Assembly: GCA_001971685.1 (NCBI GenBank)
Contig: CP019326.1
Coordinates: 4,030,001-4,094,000, forward strand
Length of the DNA: 64,000 bases
From: Halomonas sp. 1513
GTDB lineage: Bacteria > Pseudomonadota > Gammaproteobacteria > Pseudomonadales > Halomonadaceae
Direction of reading: 5' to 3'
The translations under genes were made by a program, and so were the position numbers. The first letter of the stretch is position 1. Every line of letters starts with the position of its first letter. This document shows, in pieces, positions 38,644 to 47,982 of the stretch. The notes under the pieces are model-generated. The model worked only from the letters and a program-made list of their open reading frames with translations, was not told the DNA's origin and did not search any database.

Positions 38644-39198
38644 GTGCCCGATCACCCTCTCGCCCGCTTTCCAGACTGCCGCTGGCGACCCGCCGCCGCC
38701 CATCGTCCGGCCATGAGCGCCGCCTGGTGGCAGTGGGTCGCCTCCAGCGACTCTTTGACCGCGCGGCTTATCGCCGCCGCCGACGGTCGCCCGTTTCGCG
38801 TCAGGCTGCTCGAACAGCGCCTGGGCCGGCCGCGCCTCGACGAGGCCCGCGCCCTGGGGCTGCCGCGGCACCAGGCGGCCTGGCTGCGCCAGGTGGCGCT
38901 ATGCGTGGATGAGCGCCCCTGGGTGGTGGCCCGCTCGGTGGCGCCGCTGGCCCAGCTGCGCGGCCAGCGCCTCGAGCGGCTCGGCGAGCGCTCGCTGGGC
39001 AGCTGGCTATTTCGCCAGCCCGGCCTCAAGCGCAGCCCTATCGATGTCAGCGCCGATCCGGCGCCCTTCGCCGCCGCGCTGAACCCGTCTGGGCCCTGGG
39101 GCCGCCGCTCGGTCTTTCGTCACGCCGGCTTCGCGGTGCTGGTGCAGGAGTTCTTTCTCGCTACCATGGCGGATGAATTGGCGCTGCCACCGCGCTAG
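38644..39198 (+). CDS. ubiC: Chorismate-pyruvate lyase
   Basis: 184 residues from a GTG with GGAG 7 bases upstream; an ATG at 38713 is a shorter option. UbiC splits chorismate into 4-hydroxybenzoate and pyruvate, the first ubiquinone step. Visible family marks are RQVALCVDERPWVVARSVAP, LGSWLF and the C-terminal VLVQEFFL with the catalytic-region Glu. It directly precedes ubiA. Confidence 0.9.
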   Translation: MPDHPLARFPDCRWRPAAAHRPAMSAAWWQWVASSDSLTARLIAAADGRPFRVRLLEQRLGRPRLDEARALGLPRHQAAWLRQVALCVDERPWVVARSVAPLAQLRGQRLERLGERSLGSWLFRQPGLKRSPIDVSADPAPFAAALNPSGPWGRRSVFRHAGFAVLVQEFFLATMADELALPPR

Positions 39199-39227
39199 GC
39201 TAGGCTGCGTCGCTGCTGGAGACTGAT

Positions 39228-40112
39228 ATGGACCACCCCCCTCGCCCTCGCGGCCTGAAACGCCTGCCCGACTTCCTGCGCCTGATGCGCCTCGACCGGC
39301 CGATCGGCACCTGGCTGCTGATGTGGCCCACGCTGTGGGCGCTGTGGCTCGCCGCCGAGGGCCTGCCGAGTCGCGATATCCTGCTGATCTTCGTCGCCGG
39401 GGTCTACGCCATGCGCGCCGCCGGCTGCGTGATCAACGACTATGCCGACCGCCACGTCGACGGCCACGTCAAGCGCACCCGCGAGCGTCCGCTGGCCACC
39501 GGCCGCATCAGCGAGCAGGAGGCCAAGGGGCTGTTCGCCGGCCTGGTGGCGCTGGCCTTCCTGCTGGTGCTGTTCACCAACCTGTTCACCATCCTGCTGT
39601 CGATCGGCGGCGTGATACTGGCCTTCATCTACCCCTTCATGAAGCGCTACACCCACTTCCCGCAGGTGTTCCTGGGTGCCGCCTTCTCGTGGGCGATTCC
39701 CATGGCCTTCGGCGCCGTACTCGGCCATGTGCCGCCCGAGGCCTGGCTGCTGTTCGCCGCCAACCTGGCCTGGACGGTGGCCTACGATACCCAGTACGCC
39801 ATGGTCGACCGCGACGACGACCTCAAGATCGGCATCAAGTCCACCGCGGTGCTGTTCGGCCGCGCCGACAAGGCGATCATCGGCCTGCTGCAGCTGGTCA
39901 CCCTGGGCCTGCTCGGCTGGGTCGGGCTACGCCTCGGGCTCGGCGCCTTCTACTGGCTGGGCCTGGCGGCCATGGCGGCGATCTTCGTCTACCAGCAGTG
40001 GCTGATCCACGACCGCTCCCGGGAGCGCTGCTTCCAGGCCTTCCTCAACAACCACTGGGCGGGGCTGGTGCTGTTCGCCGGGCTGGCGCTGACGCTATGG
40101 CCGGAGGGGTAG
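39228..40112 (+). CDS. ubiA: 4-hydroxybenzoate octaprenyltransferase
   Basis: 294 residues and about eight membrane helices. The two Asp-rich prenyl-binding motifs are present: [23 protein letters not shown] and [26 protein letters not shown]. UbiA attaches the polyprenyl chain to 4-hydroxybenzoate in the inner membrane. It follows ubiC by 29 bases, so it is probably an operon. Confidence 0.95.
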   Translation: MDHPPRPRGLKRLPDFLRLMRLDRPIGTWLLMWPTLWALWLAAEGLPSRDILLIFVAGVYAMRAAGCVINDYADRHVDGHVKRTRERPLATGRISEQEAKGLFAGLVALAFLLVLFTNLFTILLSIGGVILAFIYPFMKRYTHFPQVFLGAAFSWAIPMAFGAVLGHVPPEAWLLFAANLAWTVAYDTQYAMVDRDDDLKIGIKSTAVLFGRADKAIIGLLQLVTLGLLGWVGLRLGLGAFYWLGLAAMAAIFVYQQWLIHDRSRERCFQAFLNNHWAGLVLFAGLALTLWPEG

Positions 40113-40114
40113 GG

Positions 40115-40148
40115 TTGTCACGAGAATGTCATCTAAGCGCGGTGTAAT
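40115..40148 (+). promoter_or_regulatory. Pho box and -10 upstream of phoB
   Basis: TTGTCAC (40115-40121), four bases, then ATGTCAT (40126-40132) form the two 7-bp half-sites of a PhoB box (consensus CTGTCAT-N4-CTGTCAT). A -10-like TGTAAT (40143-40148) lies 10 bp downstream, the usual PhoB spacing. It implies autoregulation of phoBR. Confidence 0.82.
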
Positions 40149-40182
40149 CGCCATACTTTCATGACCCCGATGAGGCCACCGG

Positions 40183-40872
40183 ATGACCGCCAAGACCGTT
40201 CTGATCGTCGATGACGAAGCCCCCATCCGCGAAATGATCGCCGTGGCCCTCGAGATGGCCGACTACCGAGTGCTCGAGGCCGACAACGCCCAGGATGCCC
40301 ACGCCATGATCGTCGACGACCAGCCCGACCTGCTGCTGCTCGACTGGATGATGCCCGGCACCAGCGGCATCGAGCTGGCGCGTCGCCTCAAGCGTGACGA
40401 GACCACCAGCGAGCTGCCGATCATCCTGCTCACCGCCAAGGGCGAGGAGGACAACAAGATCCAGGGCCTCGAGGCCGGCGCCGACGACTACATCACCAAG
40501 CCGTTCTCGCCCCGCGAGCTGGTGGCGCGCCTCAAGGCCGTGCTGCGCCGTACCACGCCCAAGGGCGTCGAGGAGGCGGTCGAAGTCGAGGGGCTGATAC
40601 TCGACCCCGCCAGCCACCGGGTCAGCGCCCACGGCAGCGCGGTGGAGATCGGCCCCACCGAATATCGCCTGCTGCAGTTCTTCATGACCCACCAGGAACG
40701 CGCCTATACTCGTAGCCAGCTGCTCGACCAGGTGTGGGGCGGCAATGTCTATGTCGAGGAGCGAACCGTGGACGTGCATATCCGCCGCCTGCGCAAGGCG
40801 CTGGGCGAACCCCATCAGCACCTGATCCAGACCGTGCGCGGTACCGGCTATCGGTTCTCCGCCAAGGGTTGA
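40183..40872 (+). CDS. phoB: Phosphate regulon response regulator PhoB
   Basis: 229 residues. REC domain with D10/D11, D54 and a Lys in [10 protein letters not shown], followed by an OmpR/PhoB winged-helix domain ([50 protein letters not shown]). It activates phosphate-starvation genes by binding Pho boxes, two of which are visible in this window and a third is likely. phoR follows 1 base later. Confidence 0.96.
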   Translation: MTAKTVLIVDDEAPIREMIAVALEMADYRVLEADNAQDAHAMIVDDQPDLLLLDWMMPGTSGIELARRLKRDETTSELPIILLTAKGEEDNKIQGLEAGADDYITKPFSPRELVARLKAVLRRTTPKGVEEAVEVEGLILDPASHRVSAHGSAVEIGPTEYRLLQFFMTHQERAYTRSQLLDQVWGGNVYVEERTVDVHIRRLRKALGEPHQHLIQTVRGTGYRFSAKG

Positions 40873-40873
40873 C

Positions 40874-42190
40874 GTGCGCCTGTGGAGCCGCGAGCTGTGG
40901 CGCCTGGCGCTGATCGTCGCCGCCGCCAGCCTGGTCGGCTGGCTGCTGGATGCGGCCATGGCCGGCCTGGCCGCCGGCCTGGCCATCGTGCTGCTGCTGC
41001 AGCTACGCCAGCTGCACGCCCTGCACCGCTGGCTGACCCGCCACCCCCACACCGAACCGCCCGCCGCCCGCGGCCTGTGGGGCGAGCTGTTCGACCGCCT
41101 CTACAGGTACCAGAAGGCCCAGCGCATCACTCAGCAGCGTTTGCGCGACACCCTCAAGCGCATCCAGGACTCCTCGGAGGCGATGAGCGACAGCGTGGTG
41201 ATGCTCGACCGCCGCGGCGACCTGGAGTGGTGGAACAGCGCCGCCGGCCACATGCTGGGGCTGCAGACCGTCCACGACCGCGGCCAGCACATCACCAACC
41301 TGCTGCGTGATCCGCGCTTCATCGACTACTTCAACGCCCGCGACTACCGCGAGCCGCTGACGCTGCCCTCGCCCATCGACGAGCGCCAGGTGCTGCAGTT
41401 CCAGATCACCCTCTACGGCGACGACGAGCGGCTGCTGATGGCCCGCGACATCACCCGCCTGCACCGCCTCGAGCAGATGCGCCGCGACTTCGTGGCCAAC
41501 GTCTCCCACGAGCTGCGCACCCCGCTGACGGTGCTGGCCGGCTATCTCGAGACCTACGCCGATGTCGGCGACCAGCTGCCGCCGCGCCTGGCCCGGGGCC
41601 TCGCCCAGATGCAGGCCCAGACCTCGCGCATGCAGAACCTGGTCAACGACCTGCTGCTGCTGTCGCGGCTGGAGATCGACCGGCGCGGCGACGACGAAGC
41701 ACCGGTGGCCGTAGAGTCGCTGCTCGAGGCGATTCGCCGCGACGCCGAGTCGCTCTCCGCCGGACGCCACCGGCTGAGCGTCGAGTGCGACGACCCGCGC
41801 CGGCTGGTGGGCAGCGAGCAGGAGCTGCGCAGCGCCATCTCCAACCTGGTCTTCAACGCCGTGCGCTACGCCGGCGACGGCCGCCATATCATCCTGCGCT
41901 GGCGCGCCCACGGCGACGCCGCCTGCCTCGAGGTCGAGGACGATGGCGAGGGCATCGACCCGGTGCACATCCCGCGCCTCACCGAGCGCTTCTACCGCGT
42001 CGACAAGGGCCGCAGCACCGCCACCGGCGGCACCGGCCTGGGCCTGGCGATCGTCAAGCACGTGCTGCTGCGCCACGACGCCCACCTCGAGATCGTCTCC
42101 CACCCCGGCCAGGGGGCGCTGTTCCGCTGCGTGTTCCCGACCTCGCGCCTGGCGCACCCCAACGCCGTCAGCGCGTCCCACCAGGCCTGA
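40874..42190 (+). CDS. phoR: Phosphate regulon sensor kinase PhoR
   Basis: 438 residues from a GTG. Two N-terminal membrane helices (~10-45) with almost no periplasmic part, a PAS domain (~95-195), the H-box FVANVSHELRTPLT with H212, and HATPase_c (N-box ISNLVFNAVRYA, DDGEGI, TGGTGLGLAI). PhoR senses Pi status through PstSCAB and PhoU, both encoded at 48708-54584. Spaced tightly after phoB. Confidence 0.95.
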   Translation: MRLWSRELWRLALIVAAASLVGWLLDAAMAGLAAGLAIVLLLQLRQLHALHRWLTRHPHTEPPAARGLWGELFDRLYRYQKAQRITQQRLRDTLKRIQDSSEAMSDSVVMLDRRGDLEWWNSAAGHMLGLQTVHDRGQHITNLLRDPRFIDYFNARDYREPLTLPSPIDERQVLQFQITLYGDDERLLMARDITRLHRLEQMRRDFVANVSHELRTPLTVLAGYLETYADVGDQLPPRLARGLAQMQAQTSRMQNLVNDLLLLSRLEIDRRGDDEAPVAVESLLEAIRRDAESLSAGRHRLSVECDDPRRLVGSEQELRSAISNLVFNAVRYAGDGRHIILRWRAHGDAACLEVEDDGEGIDPVHIPRLTERFYRVDKGRSTATGGTGLGLAIVKHVLLRHDAHLEIVSHPGQGALFRCVFPTSRLAHPNAVSASHQA

Positions 42191-42258
42191 ACGGGTGCGT
42201 CAAGCACAACGCCAAGACGGTTTCAATTGCAACAGTCGAAACAGCGCTGAAAGATTGC

Positions 42259-42274
42259 GCCAGGCTCTCCTGGC
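42259..42274 (+). terminator. Short hairpin after phoR
   Basis: A 6-bp perfect stem gccagg / cctggc with a CTCT loop lies 68 bases after phoR. It is a weak terminator candidate before the dpp-type operon. Confidence 0.35.
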
Positions 42275-42353
42275 ATTCTCGGCTACCTTATGAGAGAAAA
42301 TTAACAAGGGCAGCCGCCCATCAAACGCTTGAATGAACCGAGGACAAAACAAC

Positions 42354-43937
42354 ATGACGTTCAACAAGACCCTACTCGCCACCGCCGTGATCGGCGCCAT
42401 GCTGGCCTCCACGGCCCACGCCGAGACGCTGCGCTGGACCCGCTCCGCCGACAGCCTGACCATGGACCCCCACTCCCAGAACGAGGGGCCGACCCACTCG
42501 GTCAACCACCAGATCTTCGACACCCTGCTCTACCAGGACATGGACGTGGAGTACCAGCCGGGCCTGGCCACCGACTGGTACGTGCATGAGGACGACCCCA
42601 GCGTCTGGGTGTTCGAGATCCGCGAGGGGGTGACCTTCCACGAGGGCCAGGCGCTGACCGCCGACGACGTGGTCTTCTCGCTCAACCGCGCGCGCCACGA
42701 AAATGCCGACATGCGCGGCCTGCTGACCTCGATCGTCGAGGTGCGCGCCGCCGACGATTACACCGTGGAAGTGGTCACCGACGGCCCCAACCCGCTGCTG
42801 CCCAATAACCTCACCAACCTGTTCATCATGAGCCGCGAGTGGGCCGAGGAGCACGGCGTCGAGGAGCCCCAGGACTACGCCGCCGGCGAAGAGACCCATG
42901 CCGTGCGCAACGCCAACGGCACCGGCCCGTTCCGCGTCGAGAGCCGCGAGCCGGACGTGCGCACGGTGTTCGTGCGCAACGACGACTACTGGGGCATCGA
43001 CCACTATCCGATGGAGATCTCCGAGCTGATCTTCACCCCCATCGAGTCCGCCTCGACCCGCGTCGCCGCGCTGCTCTCCGGCGAAGTCGACCTGCTCCAG
43101 GAGACCCCGGTGCAGGATATCGAACGCCTGTCCCAGGCCGACGGCATCAAGAACGAGCAGGGCGCCGAGAACCGCACCATCTTCCTCGGCATGCGCATGG
43201 ACCTCGAGGTGCTCGACAGCGCCGACGTCGACAGCAACCCCTTCGCCGACCGTCGCGTGCGCGAGGCGATCAACCTCGCCGTGGATGCCACCACCATCCA
43301 GCGCTCGGTGATGCGCGGCAACTCCGAGCCCGCCGGGATGATCGCGCCGCCGTTCGTCAACGGCTATACCGAGGAGATGGACGAGGTGCTGCCGGCCGAC
43401 GCCGAGCGCGCCCAAGAGCTGATGAACGAGGCCGGCTATGGCGACGGCTTCCGCGTCACCCTCAACTGCTCCAACGACCGCTACGTCAATGACGAGCAGA
43501 TCTGCCAGGCGGTGGTCAGCATGCTGGCGCGGATCGGCATCACCGTCGATCTGGTGGCCCAGACCCGCTCACTGCACTTCGCCGAGATGGCCCGCGAGGA
43601 GTACGACTTCTACCTGCTCGGCTGGGGCGTGCCGACCATGGACTCGGAGTACGTCTTCAACTACCTCTACCACACCAAGGAGGAGGATCGCGGCAGCTGG
43701 AACTTCACCGGCTACTCGGATGAGCGGGTCGACGAGCTGACCGTGGCCATGGGCCAGGAGGTCGACGAGGACGCGCGCAACGAGATGATTGCCGAGGCCT
43801 GGCAGATCGTTCACGACGAGATCCTCTACATCCCGATCCACCACCAGATGCTGACCTGGTCGATGCGTGACGATATCGACTTCCAAGTGCAGAGCGAAAA
43901 TACCCCGCACTTCAAGTACCTGCGCTTCAACAACTAA
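42354..43937 (+). CDS. Peptide/amine ABC transporter substrate-binding protein (DppA/OppA family)
   Basis: 527 residues from the ATG at 42354 with GAGGA upstream. Signal peptide MTFNKTLLATAVIGAMLASTAHA, no lipobox. An SBP family 5 protein: DTLLYQDMDVEYQPGLATDW, VTFHEGQALTADDVVFSLNRA and NGTGPFRVESREPD are typical, and the C-terminus ends in a WQIVHDEILYIPIHHQ segment. It should bind di- or oligopeptides, or a related ligand, for the four transport genes that follow. Its high acidity fits a halophile's periplasmic protein. Confidence 0.88.
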   Translation: MTFNKTLLATAVIGAMLASTAHAETLRWTRSADSLTMDPHSQNEGPTHSVNHQIFDTLLYQDMDVEYQPGLATDWYVHEDDPSVWVFEIREGVTFHEGQALTADDVVFSLNRARHENADMRGLLTSIVEVRAADDYTVEVVTDGPNPLLPNNLTNLFIMSREWAEEHGVEEPQDYAAGEETHAVRNANGTGPFRVESREPDVRTVFVRNDDYWGIDHYPMEISELIFTPIESASTRVAALLSGEVDLLQETPVQDIERLSQADGIKNEQGAENRTIFLGMRMDLEVLDSADVDSNPFADRRVREAINLAVDATTIQRSVMRGNSEPAGMIAPPFVNGYTEEMDEVLPADAERAQELMNEAGYGDGFRVTLNCSNDRYVNDEQICQAVVSMLARIGITVDLVAQTRSLHFAEMAREEYDFYLLGWGVPTMDSEYVFNYLYHTKEEDRGSWNFTGYSDERVDELTVAMGQEVDEDARNEMIAEAWQIVHDEILYIPIHHQMLTWSMRDDIDFQVQSENTPHFKYLRFNN

Positions 43938-43953
43938 GCCGTAACCCGTGCTG

Positions 43954-43986
43954 AGCCCTCCGCGCGTTATCCACGCGCGGGGGGCT
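43954..43986 (+). promoter_or_regulatory. Intercistronic hairpin between the SBP and permease genes
   Basis: A 13-bp stem (one G-T pair), loop TTATCCA, sits between the SBP and the first permease. Such hairpins often stabilise the upstream mRNA or attenuate readthrough, giving more binding protein than permease. Confidence 0.7.
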
Positions 43987-44002
43987 GCACCGTGGAGATC
44001 CC

Positions 44003-44983
44003 ATGCTGGCATTCCTGATCCAGCGCGTCTTCCAGGCCGTCTTCGTGATGGTGGTGGTCGCGCTCATTGCGTTTTCGCTGTTTCACTACGTCGGTGATCC
44101 GGTCCTCAACATGGTCGGCCAGGAGGCCACCGAAGCCGATCGCGCCGCGCTGCGCGCGCGCCTGGGCCTCGACCAACCGTTGCCGATCCAGTTCTTCCAG
44201 TTCATCGCCAACGCCGCCCAGTTCGAGTTCGGCATCTCCTACCGCTCGGCGCGGCCGGTGACCGACATGATCGTCGAGCGCCTGCCGGCGACCCTGGAGC
44301 TGGCCATCATCTCGGCCATCTTCGCGGTGGTCATGGGCATCGTGCTGGGCATCTATACCGCCCTCAACCGCGGCAACTGGCTGTCCAACTTCATCATGAC
44401 CGCCTCACTGATCGGCGTGTCGCTTCCCACCTTCCTGATCGGCGTGCTGCTGATCTATGTGTTTGCCGTGGAGCTCGGCTGGCTGCCGGCCTTCGGCCGC
44501 GGCGAGACGGTGCGCCTCGGCGACTGGTGGACCACCGGGCTGTTGACCACCAGCGGGCTGCGCTCGCTGATCCTGCCGGCGATCACCCTGGGGCTGTTCC
44601 AGTTGACGCTGATCATGCGCCTGGTGCGCGCCGAGATGCTCGAGGTGCTGCGCGCCGACTACATCAAGTTCGCCCGCGCGCGGGGCCTGTCGAAGCGCGT
44701 GGTCAACCTGCGCCACGCGCTGAAGAACACCCTGATCCCGGTGATCACCATCATCGGCCTGCAGCTGGGCACCATCATCGCCTTCGCCATCATCACCGAG
44801 ACGGTGTTCCAGTGGCCCGGTGTCGGGGCGCTGTTCATCACCGCGGTGCGCTTCGTCGACATCCCGGTGATGGCCGCCTACCTGATGATGATTGCGCTGG
44901 TGTTCGTGGTCATCAACCTGATCGTCGACCTGCTCTACTACGCGGTCGACCCGCGTCTACGCGTCCAGGGAGGTGCCAAATGA
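44003..44983 (+). CDS. Peptide ABC transporter permease (DppB type)
   Basis: 326 residues with six membrane helices and an N-terminal amphipathic helix (MLAFLIQRVFQAVFVMVVVALIAFSLFHYVGDP), the DppB layout. The EAA coupling loop is EMLEVLRADYIKFARARGLSKRVVNLRHALKN. It pairs with the next permease; its stop overlaps that gene's start as ATGA. Confidence 0.92.
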   Translation: MLAFLIQRVFQAVFVMVVVALIAFSLFHYVGDPVLNMVGQEATEADRAALRARLGLDQPLPIQFFQFIANAAQFEFGISYRSARPVTDMIVERLPATLELAIISAIFAVVMGIVLGIYTALNRGNWLSNFIMTASLIGVSLPTFLIGVLLIYVFAVELGWLPAFGRGETVRLGDWWTTGLLTTSGLRSLILPAITLGLFQLTLIMRLVRAEMLEVLRADYIKFARARGLSKRVVNLRHALKNTLIPVITIIGLQLGTIIAFAIITETVFQWPGVGALFITAVRFVDIPVMAAYLMMIALVFVVINLIVDLLYYAVDPRLRVQGGAK

Positions 44984-45933
44984 GCGACACACAGCGCACC
45001 GTGATCCCGCCGCCCAAGCCCGGTAAGCTGCGCAGCTTCCTCGACAGCGACATCGTCTACTCGTGGAAGCGCCAGCCGGTGGTGATACTCGCCACCCTGG
45101 TGACCCTGGTGATGTTCGCTGCGGCGCTGTTCGCGCCGTGGATCGCGCCGCAGAATCCCTTCGATCCGCGCCAGCTCGACCTGATCGACGCCTTCACGCC
45201 ACCGCTGACCACCTCCGACTTCACCGGCAACTTCTACCTGCTGGGCAGCGACAGCCAGGGTCGCGACGTCTTCTCGGCGATCCTCTACGGCTCGCGCATT
45301 TCGCTGCTGGTGGGCTTCGCCGCGGTGCTCTTCGCGCTGGTGCTGGGCACCGCCCTGGGCCTGATGGCGGGCTTCCGCGGCGGCTGGCGGGATGCGCTGA
45401 TCATGCGCATCGCCGACGTCCAGCTGACCTTTCCCTCGATCCTCATGGCGCTGCTGATCTTCGGCGTGATCCGCGGCTTCCTGCCGCGCTCGATGCACGC
45501 CGAGATCGCCATCATCGTACTGATCGTGGCCATCGGCCTCTCCGACTGGGTGCAGTACGCCCGCGCGGTGCGCGGCGCCACCCTGGTCGAGAAGGGCAAG
45601 GAGTACGTCCAGGCGGCGCGGGTGATCGGCCTGCCGGCACGCAACATCCTGTTCCAGCATATCCTGCCCAACGTGATGCGCCCGGTGCTGGTGATCGGCA
45701 CCATCGGCTTGGCCCTGGCGATCATCGCCGAGGCCACGCTGTCGTTCCTGGGGGTCGGCATGCCGGCCACCCAGCCGAGCCTGGGCACCCTGATCCGGGT
45801 CGGCCAGGACTACATGTTCTCCGGGGAGTGGTGGATCCTACTGTTCCCCGGTCTGGCGCTGCTGATGCTGGCGCTTTCCGTCAATCTACTGGGAGACTGG
45901 CTGCGTGATGTCCTCAACCCCAAGCTCCGATAG
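44980..45933 (+). CDS. Peptide ABC transporter permease (DppC type)
   Basis: 317 residues from the ATG at 44980 (AGGGAGGT upstream). An N-terminal soluble part precedes the first helix at ~38-60 (VVILATLVTLVMFAAALFAPWI), followed by five more helices. The YLLGSDSQGRDVFSAILYGSRISLLVG segment and the EAA loop VQYARAVRGATLVEKGKEYVQAARVIGL are typical of DppC/OppC. Overlaps both neighbours. Confidence 0.92.
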   Translation: MSDTQRTVIPPPKPGKLRSFLDSDIVYSWKRQPVVILATLVTLVMFAAALFAPWIAPQNPFDPRQLDLIDAFTPPLTTSDFTGNFYLLGSDSQGRDVFSAILYGSRISLLVGFAAVLFALVLGTALGLMAGFRGGWRDALIMRIADVQLTFPSILMALLIFGVIRGFLPRSMHAEIAIIVLIVAIGLSDWVQYARAVRGATLVEKGKEYVQAARVIGLPARNILFQHILPNVMRPVLVIGTIGLALAIIAEATLSFLGVGMPATQPSLGTLIRVGQDYMFSGEWWILLFPGLALLMLALSVNLLGDWLRDVLNPKLR

Positions 45934-46957
45934 CCGCGACACGCCCGCCGTGCCGGCGCTCAGCGTGCGCGAGCTGCGGGTCGAGTTCCCCACCCGCCAC
46001 GGCACCCTGGTGGCACTCGACGATGTCAGCTTCGATATCGCCCCCGGCGAGATCCTCGGCGTGGTCGGCGAGTCCGGGGCCGGCAAATCGATGACCGGCA
46101 ACGCCGTGATCCAGCTGCTCGAACCGCCGGGCCGCATCGCCGGCGGCGAAGTCCACCTCGGCACCCAGCGGATCGACGACCTCGACGAAGACGCCTTCGT
46201 GCCGCTGCGCGGGCGCCATATCGGGATGATCTTCCAGGATCCGCTGACCAGCCTCAACCCGCTGTTCTCGGTGGGCGAGCAGCTGATCGAGACGATTCGC
46301 ACCCACCTGCCGATGAACCACAAGCAGGCCCGGGAGCGGGCCCTGGAACTGCTGCGTGAGGTGGGCATCCCGGCCCCGGAGAACCGTCTCGACGCCTACC
46401 CCCACCAGTTCTCCGGCGGCATGCGCCAGCGCGTGGTGATCGCCCTGGCGCTGGCCGCCGAGCCCGAGCTGGTGATCGCCGACGAGCCCACCACGGCACT
46501 GGATGTCTCGGTGCAGGCGCAGATCCTGGCGCTGCTCAAGCGGCTGTGCGCCGAGCGCGGCACCGCGGTGATGCTGGTCACCCACGACATGGGGGTGATC
46601 GCCGAGACCGCCGACCGGGTAGCGGTGATGTACGCCGGCCGGCTGATCGAGATCGGCCCGGTGGAGGCGGTGATCCGCGAACCGCAGCACCCCTACACCC
46701 GCGGCCTGATGGCCTCGATCCCGGGCATCGAGACCTCCCGCGAGCGGCTCTACCAGATCGAGGGCGCCATGCCGCGGCTGGCGGCGATCCCCGCCGGCTG
46801 CGCCTTCAACCCGCGCTGCCCCCACGCGGTCGAGCGCTGCCGCCGCGAGCGCCCCGACCTGCTGCCCGCCGGCGCCAGCCGCGCCGCCTGCTGGCTGCAT
46901 GATCCCGAAGATCCCGTGATTCCGGTTAGCGAGGAGGTCGCCGTCGATGGCCACTAA
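45908..46957 (+). CDS. Peptide ABC transporter ATPase (DppD type)
   Basis: 349 residues from the ATG at 45908 (a GTG one codon earlier is also possible), starting inside the end of the permease gene. Walker A GESGAGKS, signature LSGG-type [10 protein letters not shown], Walker [14 protein letters not shown]-loop VTHD. The C-terminal oligopeptide-type extension has the Cys cluster [15 protein letters not shown], in some family members an iron-sulfur site. Partner of the next ATPase. Confidence 0.93.
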   Translation: MSSTPSSDSRDTPAVPALSVRELRVEFPTRHGTLVALDDVSFDIAPGEILGVVGESGAGKSMTGNAVIQLLEPPGRIAGGEVHLGTQRIDDLDEDAFVPLRGRHIGMIFQDPLTSLNPLFSVGEQLIETIRTHLPMNHKQARERALELLREVGIPAPENRLDAYPHQFSGGMRQRVVIALALAAEPELVIADEPTTALDVSVQAQILALLKRLCAERGTAVMLVTHDMGVIAETADRVAVMYAGRLIEIGPVEAVIREPQHPYTRGLMASIPGIETSRERLYQIEGAMPRLAAIPAGCAFNPRCPHAVERCRRERPDLLPAGASRAACWLHDPEDPVIPVSEEVAVDGH

Positions 46958-47981
46958 GCCCCTGACATCCGCCTCAGACGGCGAGATGCTGCTCGAAGCC
47001 CACGACCTGGCGCGCCACTTCGACGTCTCCAAGCCGTGGCTCAATCGCGTGCTGGAGCGCAGCGACAGGCTCACCCTCAAAGCAGTCGACGGCGTCAGTT
47101 TCGCCATCCGCCGCGGTGAAACCCTGGCGCTGGTCGGCGAGTCCGGCTGCGGCAAGTCCACCGTGGCGCGGCTGATCGTCGGCCTCTACGGCCTGACCCG
47201 CGGCCGCCTGCTGTTCGACGGCGAGGACATCAGCGACCTGGTCAACCGCAGCGGCAAGCAGGCCGCGGCGGTGCGCAAGCGCTTCCAGATGATCTTCCAG
47301 GACCCCTACGCCAGCCTCAATCCACTGTGGCGGGTGGGCACCATCATCGGCGAGCCGCTGCGGGTGTTTCGTCCCGAGCTGAGCGCCACCCAGCGCCGCG
47401 TGCGGGTCGGCGAGCTGCTCGAGCAGGTCGGGATGTCGCCGATGGATGCCAACCGCTACCCCCACGAGTTCTCCGGCGGCCAGCGCCAGCGCATCTCCAT
47501 CGCCCGGGCGCTGGCCAACGAGCCGGAGTTCATGGTCTGCGACGAGCCGACCTCGGCGCTGGACGTCTCGGTGCAGGCGCAGATCCTCAACCTGATGCGC
47601 GACCTGCAGCGCGAGTACGGCCTGACCTACCTGTTCATCAGCCACGACATGGCGGTGGTCAAGCACATGGCCGACCGCATTGCAGTGATGTACTTGGGGC
47701 ATATCGCCGAGATCGCCCCCGCCGAGCAGCTATTCGCCGCGCCGCGCCACCCCTACTCGCAGATGCTGCTGGCGGCGGTGCCGACGCTGACCGGCATGGG
47801 CAAGCAGCGCAGCGTGATCGAGGGCGAGGTGCCCAACCCGGTGCATCCCCCCAGCGGCTGCGCCTTCCATCCGCGCTGCCCCAACGCCAATGCGCGCTGC
47901 TCGCAAGAGACGCCGGCGCTGATCGCCCACAGCGACGGCAGCGAGGTAGCCTGCCACGCGGTGGAGGAGGGCCGGATCTGA
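46947..47981 (+). CDS. Peptide ABC transporter ATPase (DppF type)
   Basis: 344 residues. Walker A GESGCGKST, signature FSGGQRQRIS, Walker B FMVCDEPTSALD, and the CAFHPRCPNANARC C-terminal Cys motif. The YPHEFSGGQRQRISIARAL segment matches DppF/OppF. It overlaps the previous ATPase by 11 bases. Convergent with cysZ, only 1 base apart and no terminator seen. Confidence 0.93.
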   Translation: MATKPLTSASDGEMLLEAHDLARHFDVSKPWLNRVLERSDRLTLKAVDGVSFAIRRGETLALVGESGCGKSTVARLIVGLYGLTRGRLLFDGEDISDLVNRSGKQAAAVRKRFQMIFQDPYASLNPLWRVGTIIGEPLRVFRPELSATQRRVRVGELLEQVGMSPMDANRYPHEFSGGQRQRISIARALANEPEFMVCDEPTSALDVSVQAQILNLMRDLQREYGLTYLFISHDMAVVKHMADRIAVMYLGHIAEIAPAEQLFAAPRHPYSQMLLAAVPTLTGMGKQRSVIEGEVPNPVHPPSGCAFHPRCPNANARCSQETPALIAHSDGSEVACHAVEEGRI

Positions 47982-47982
47982 C

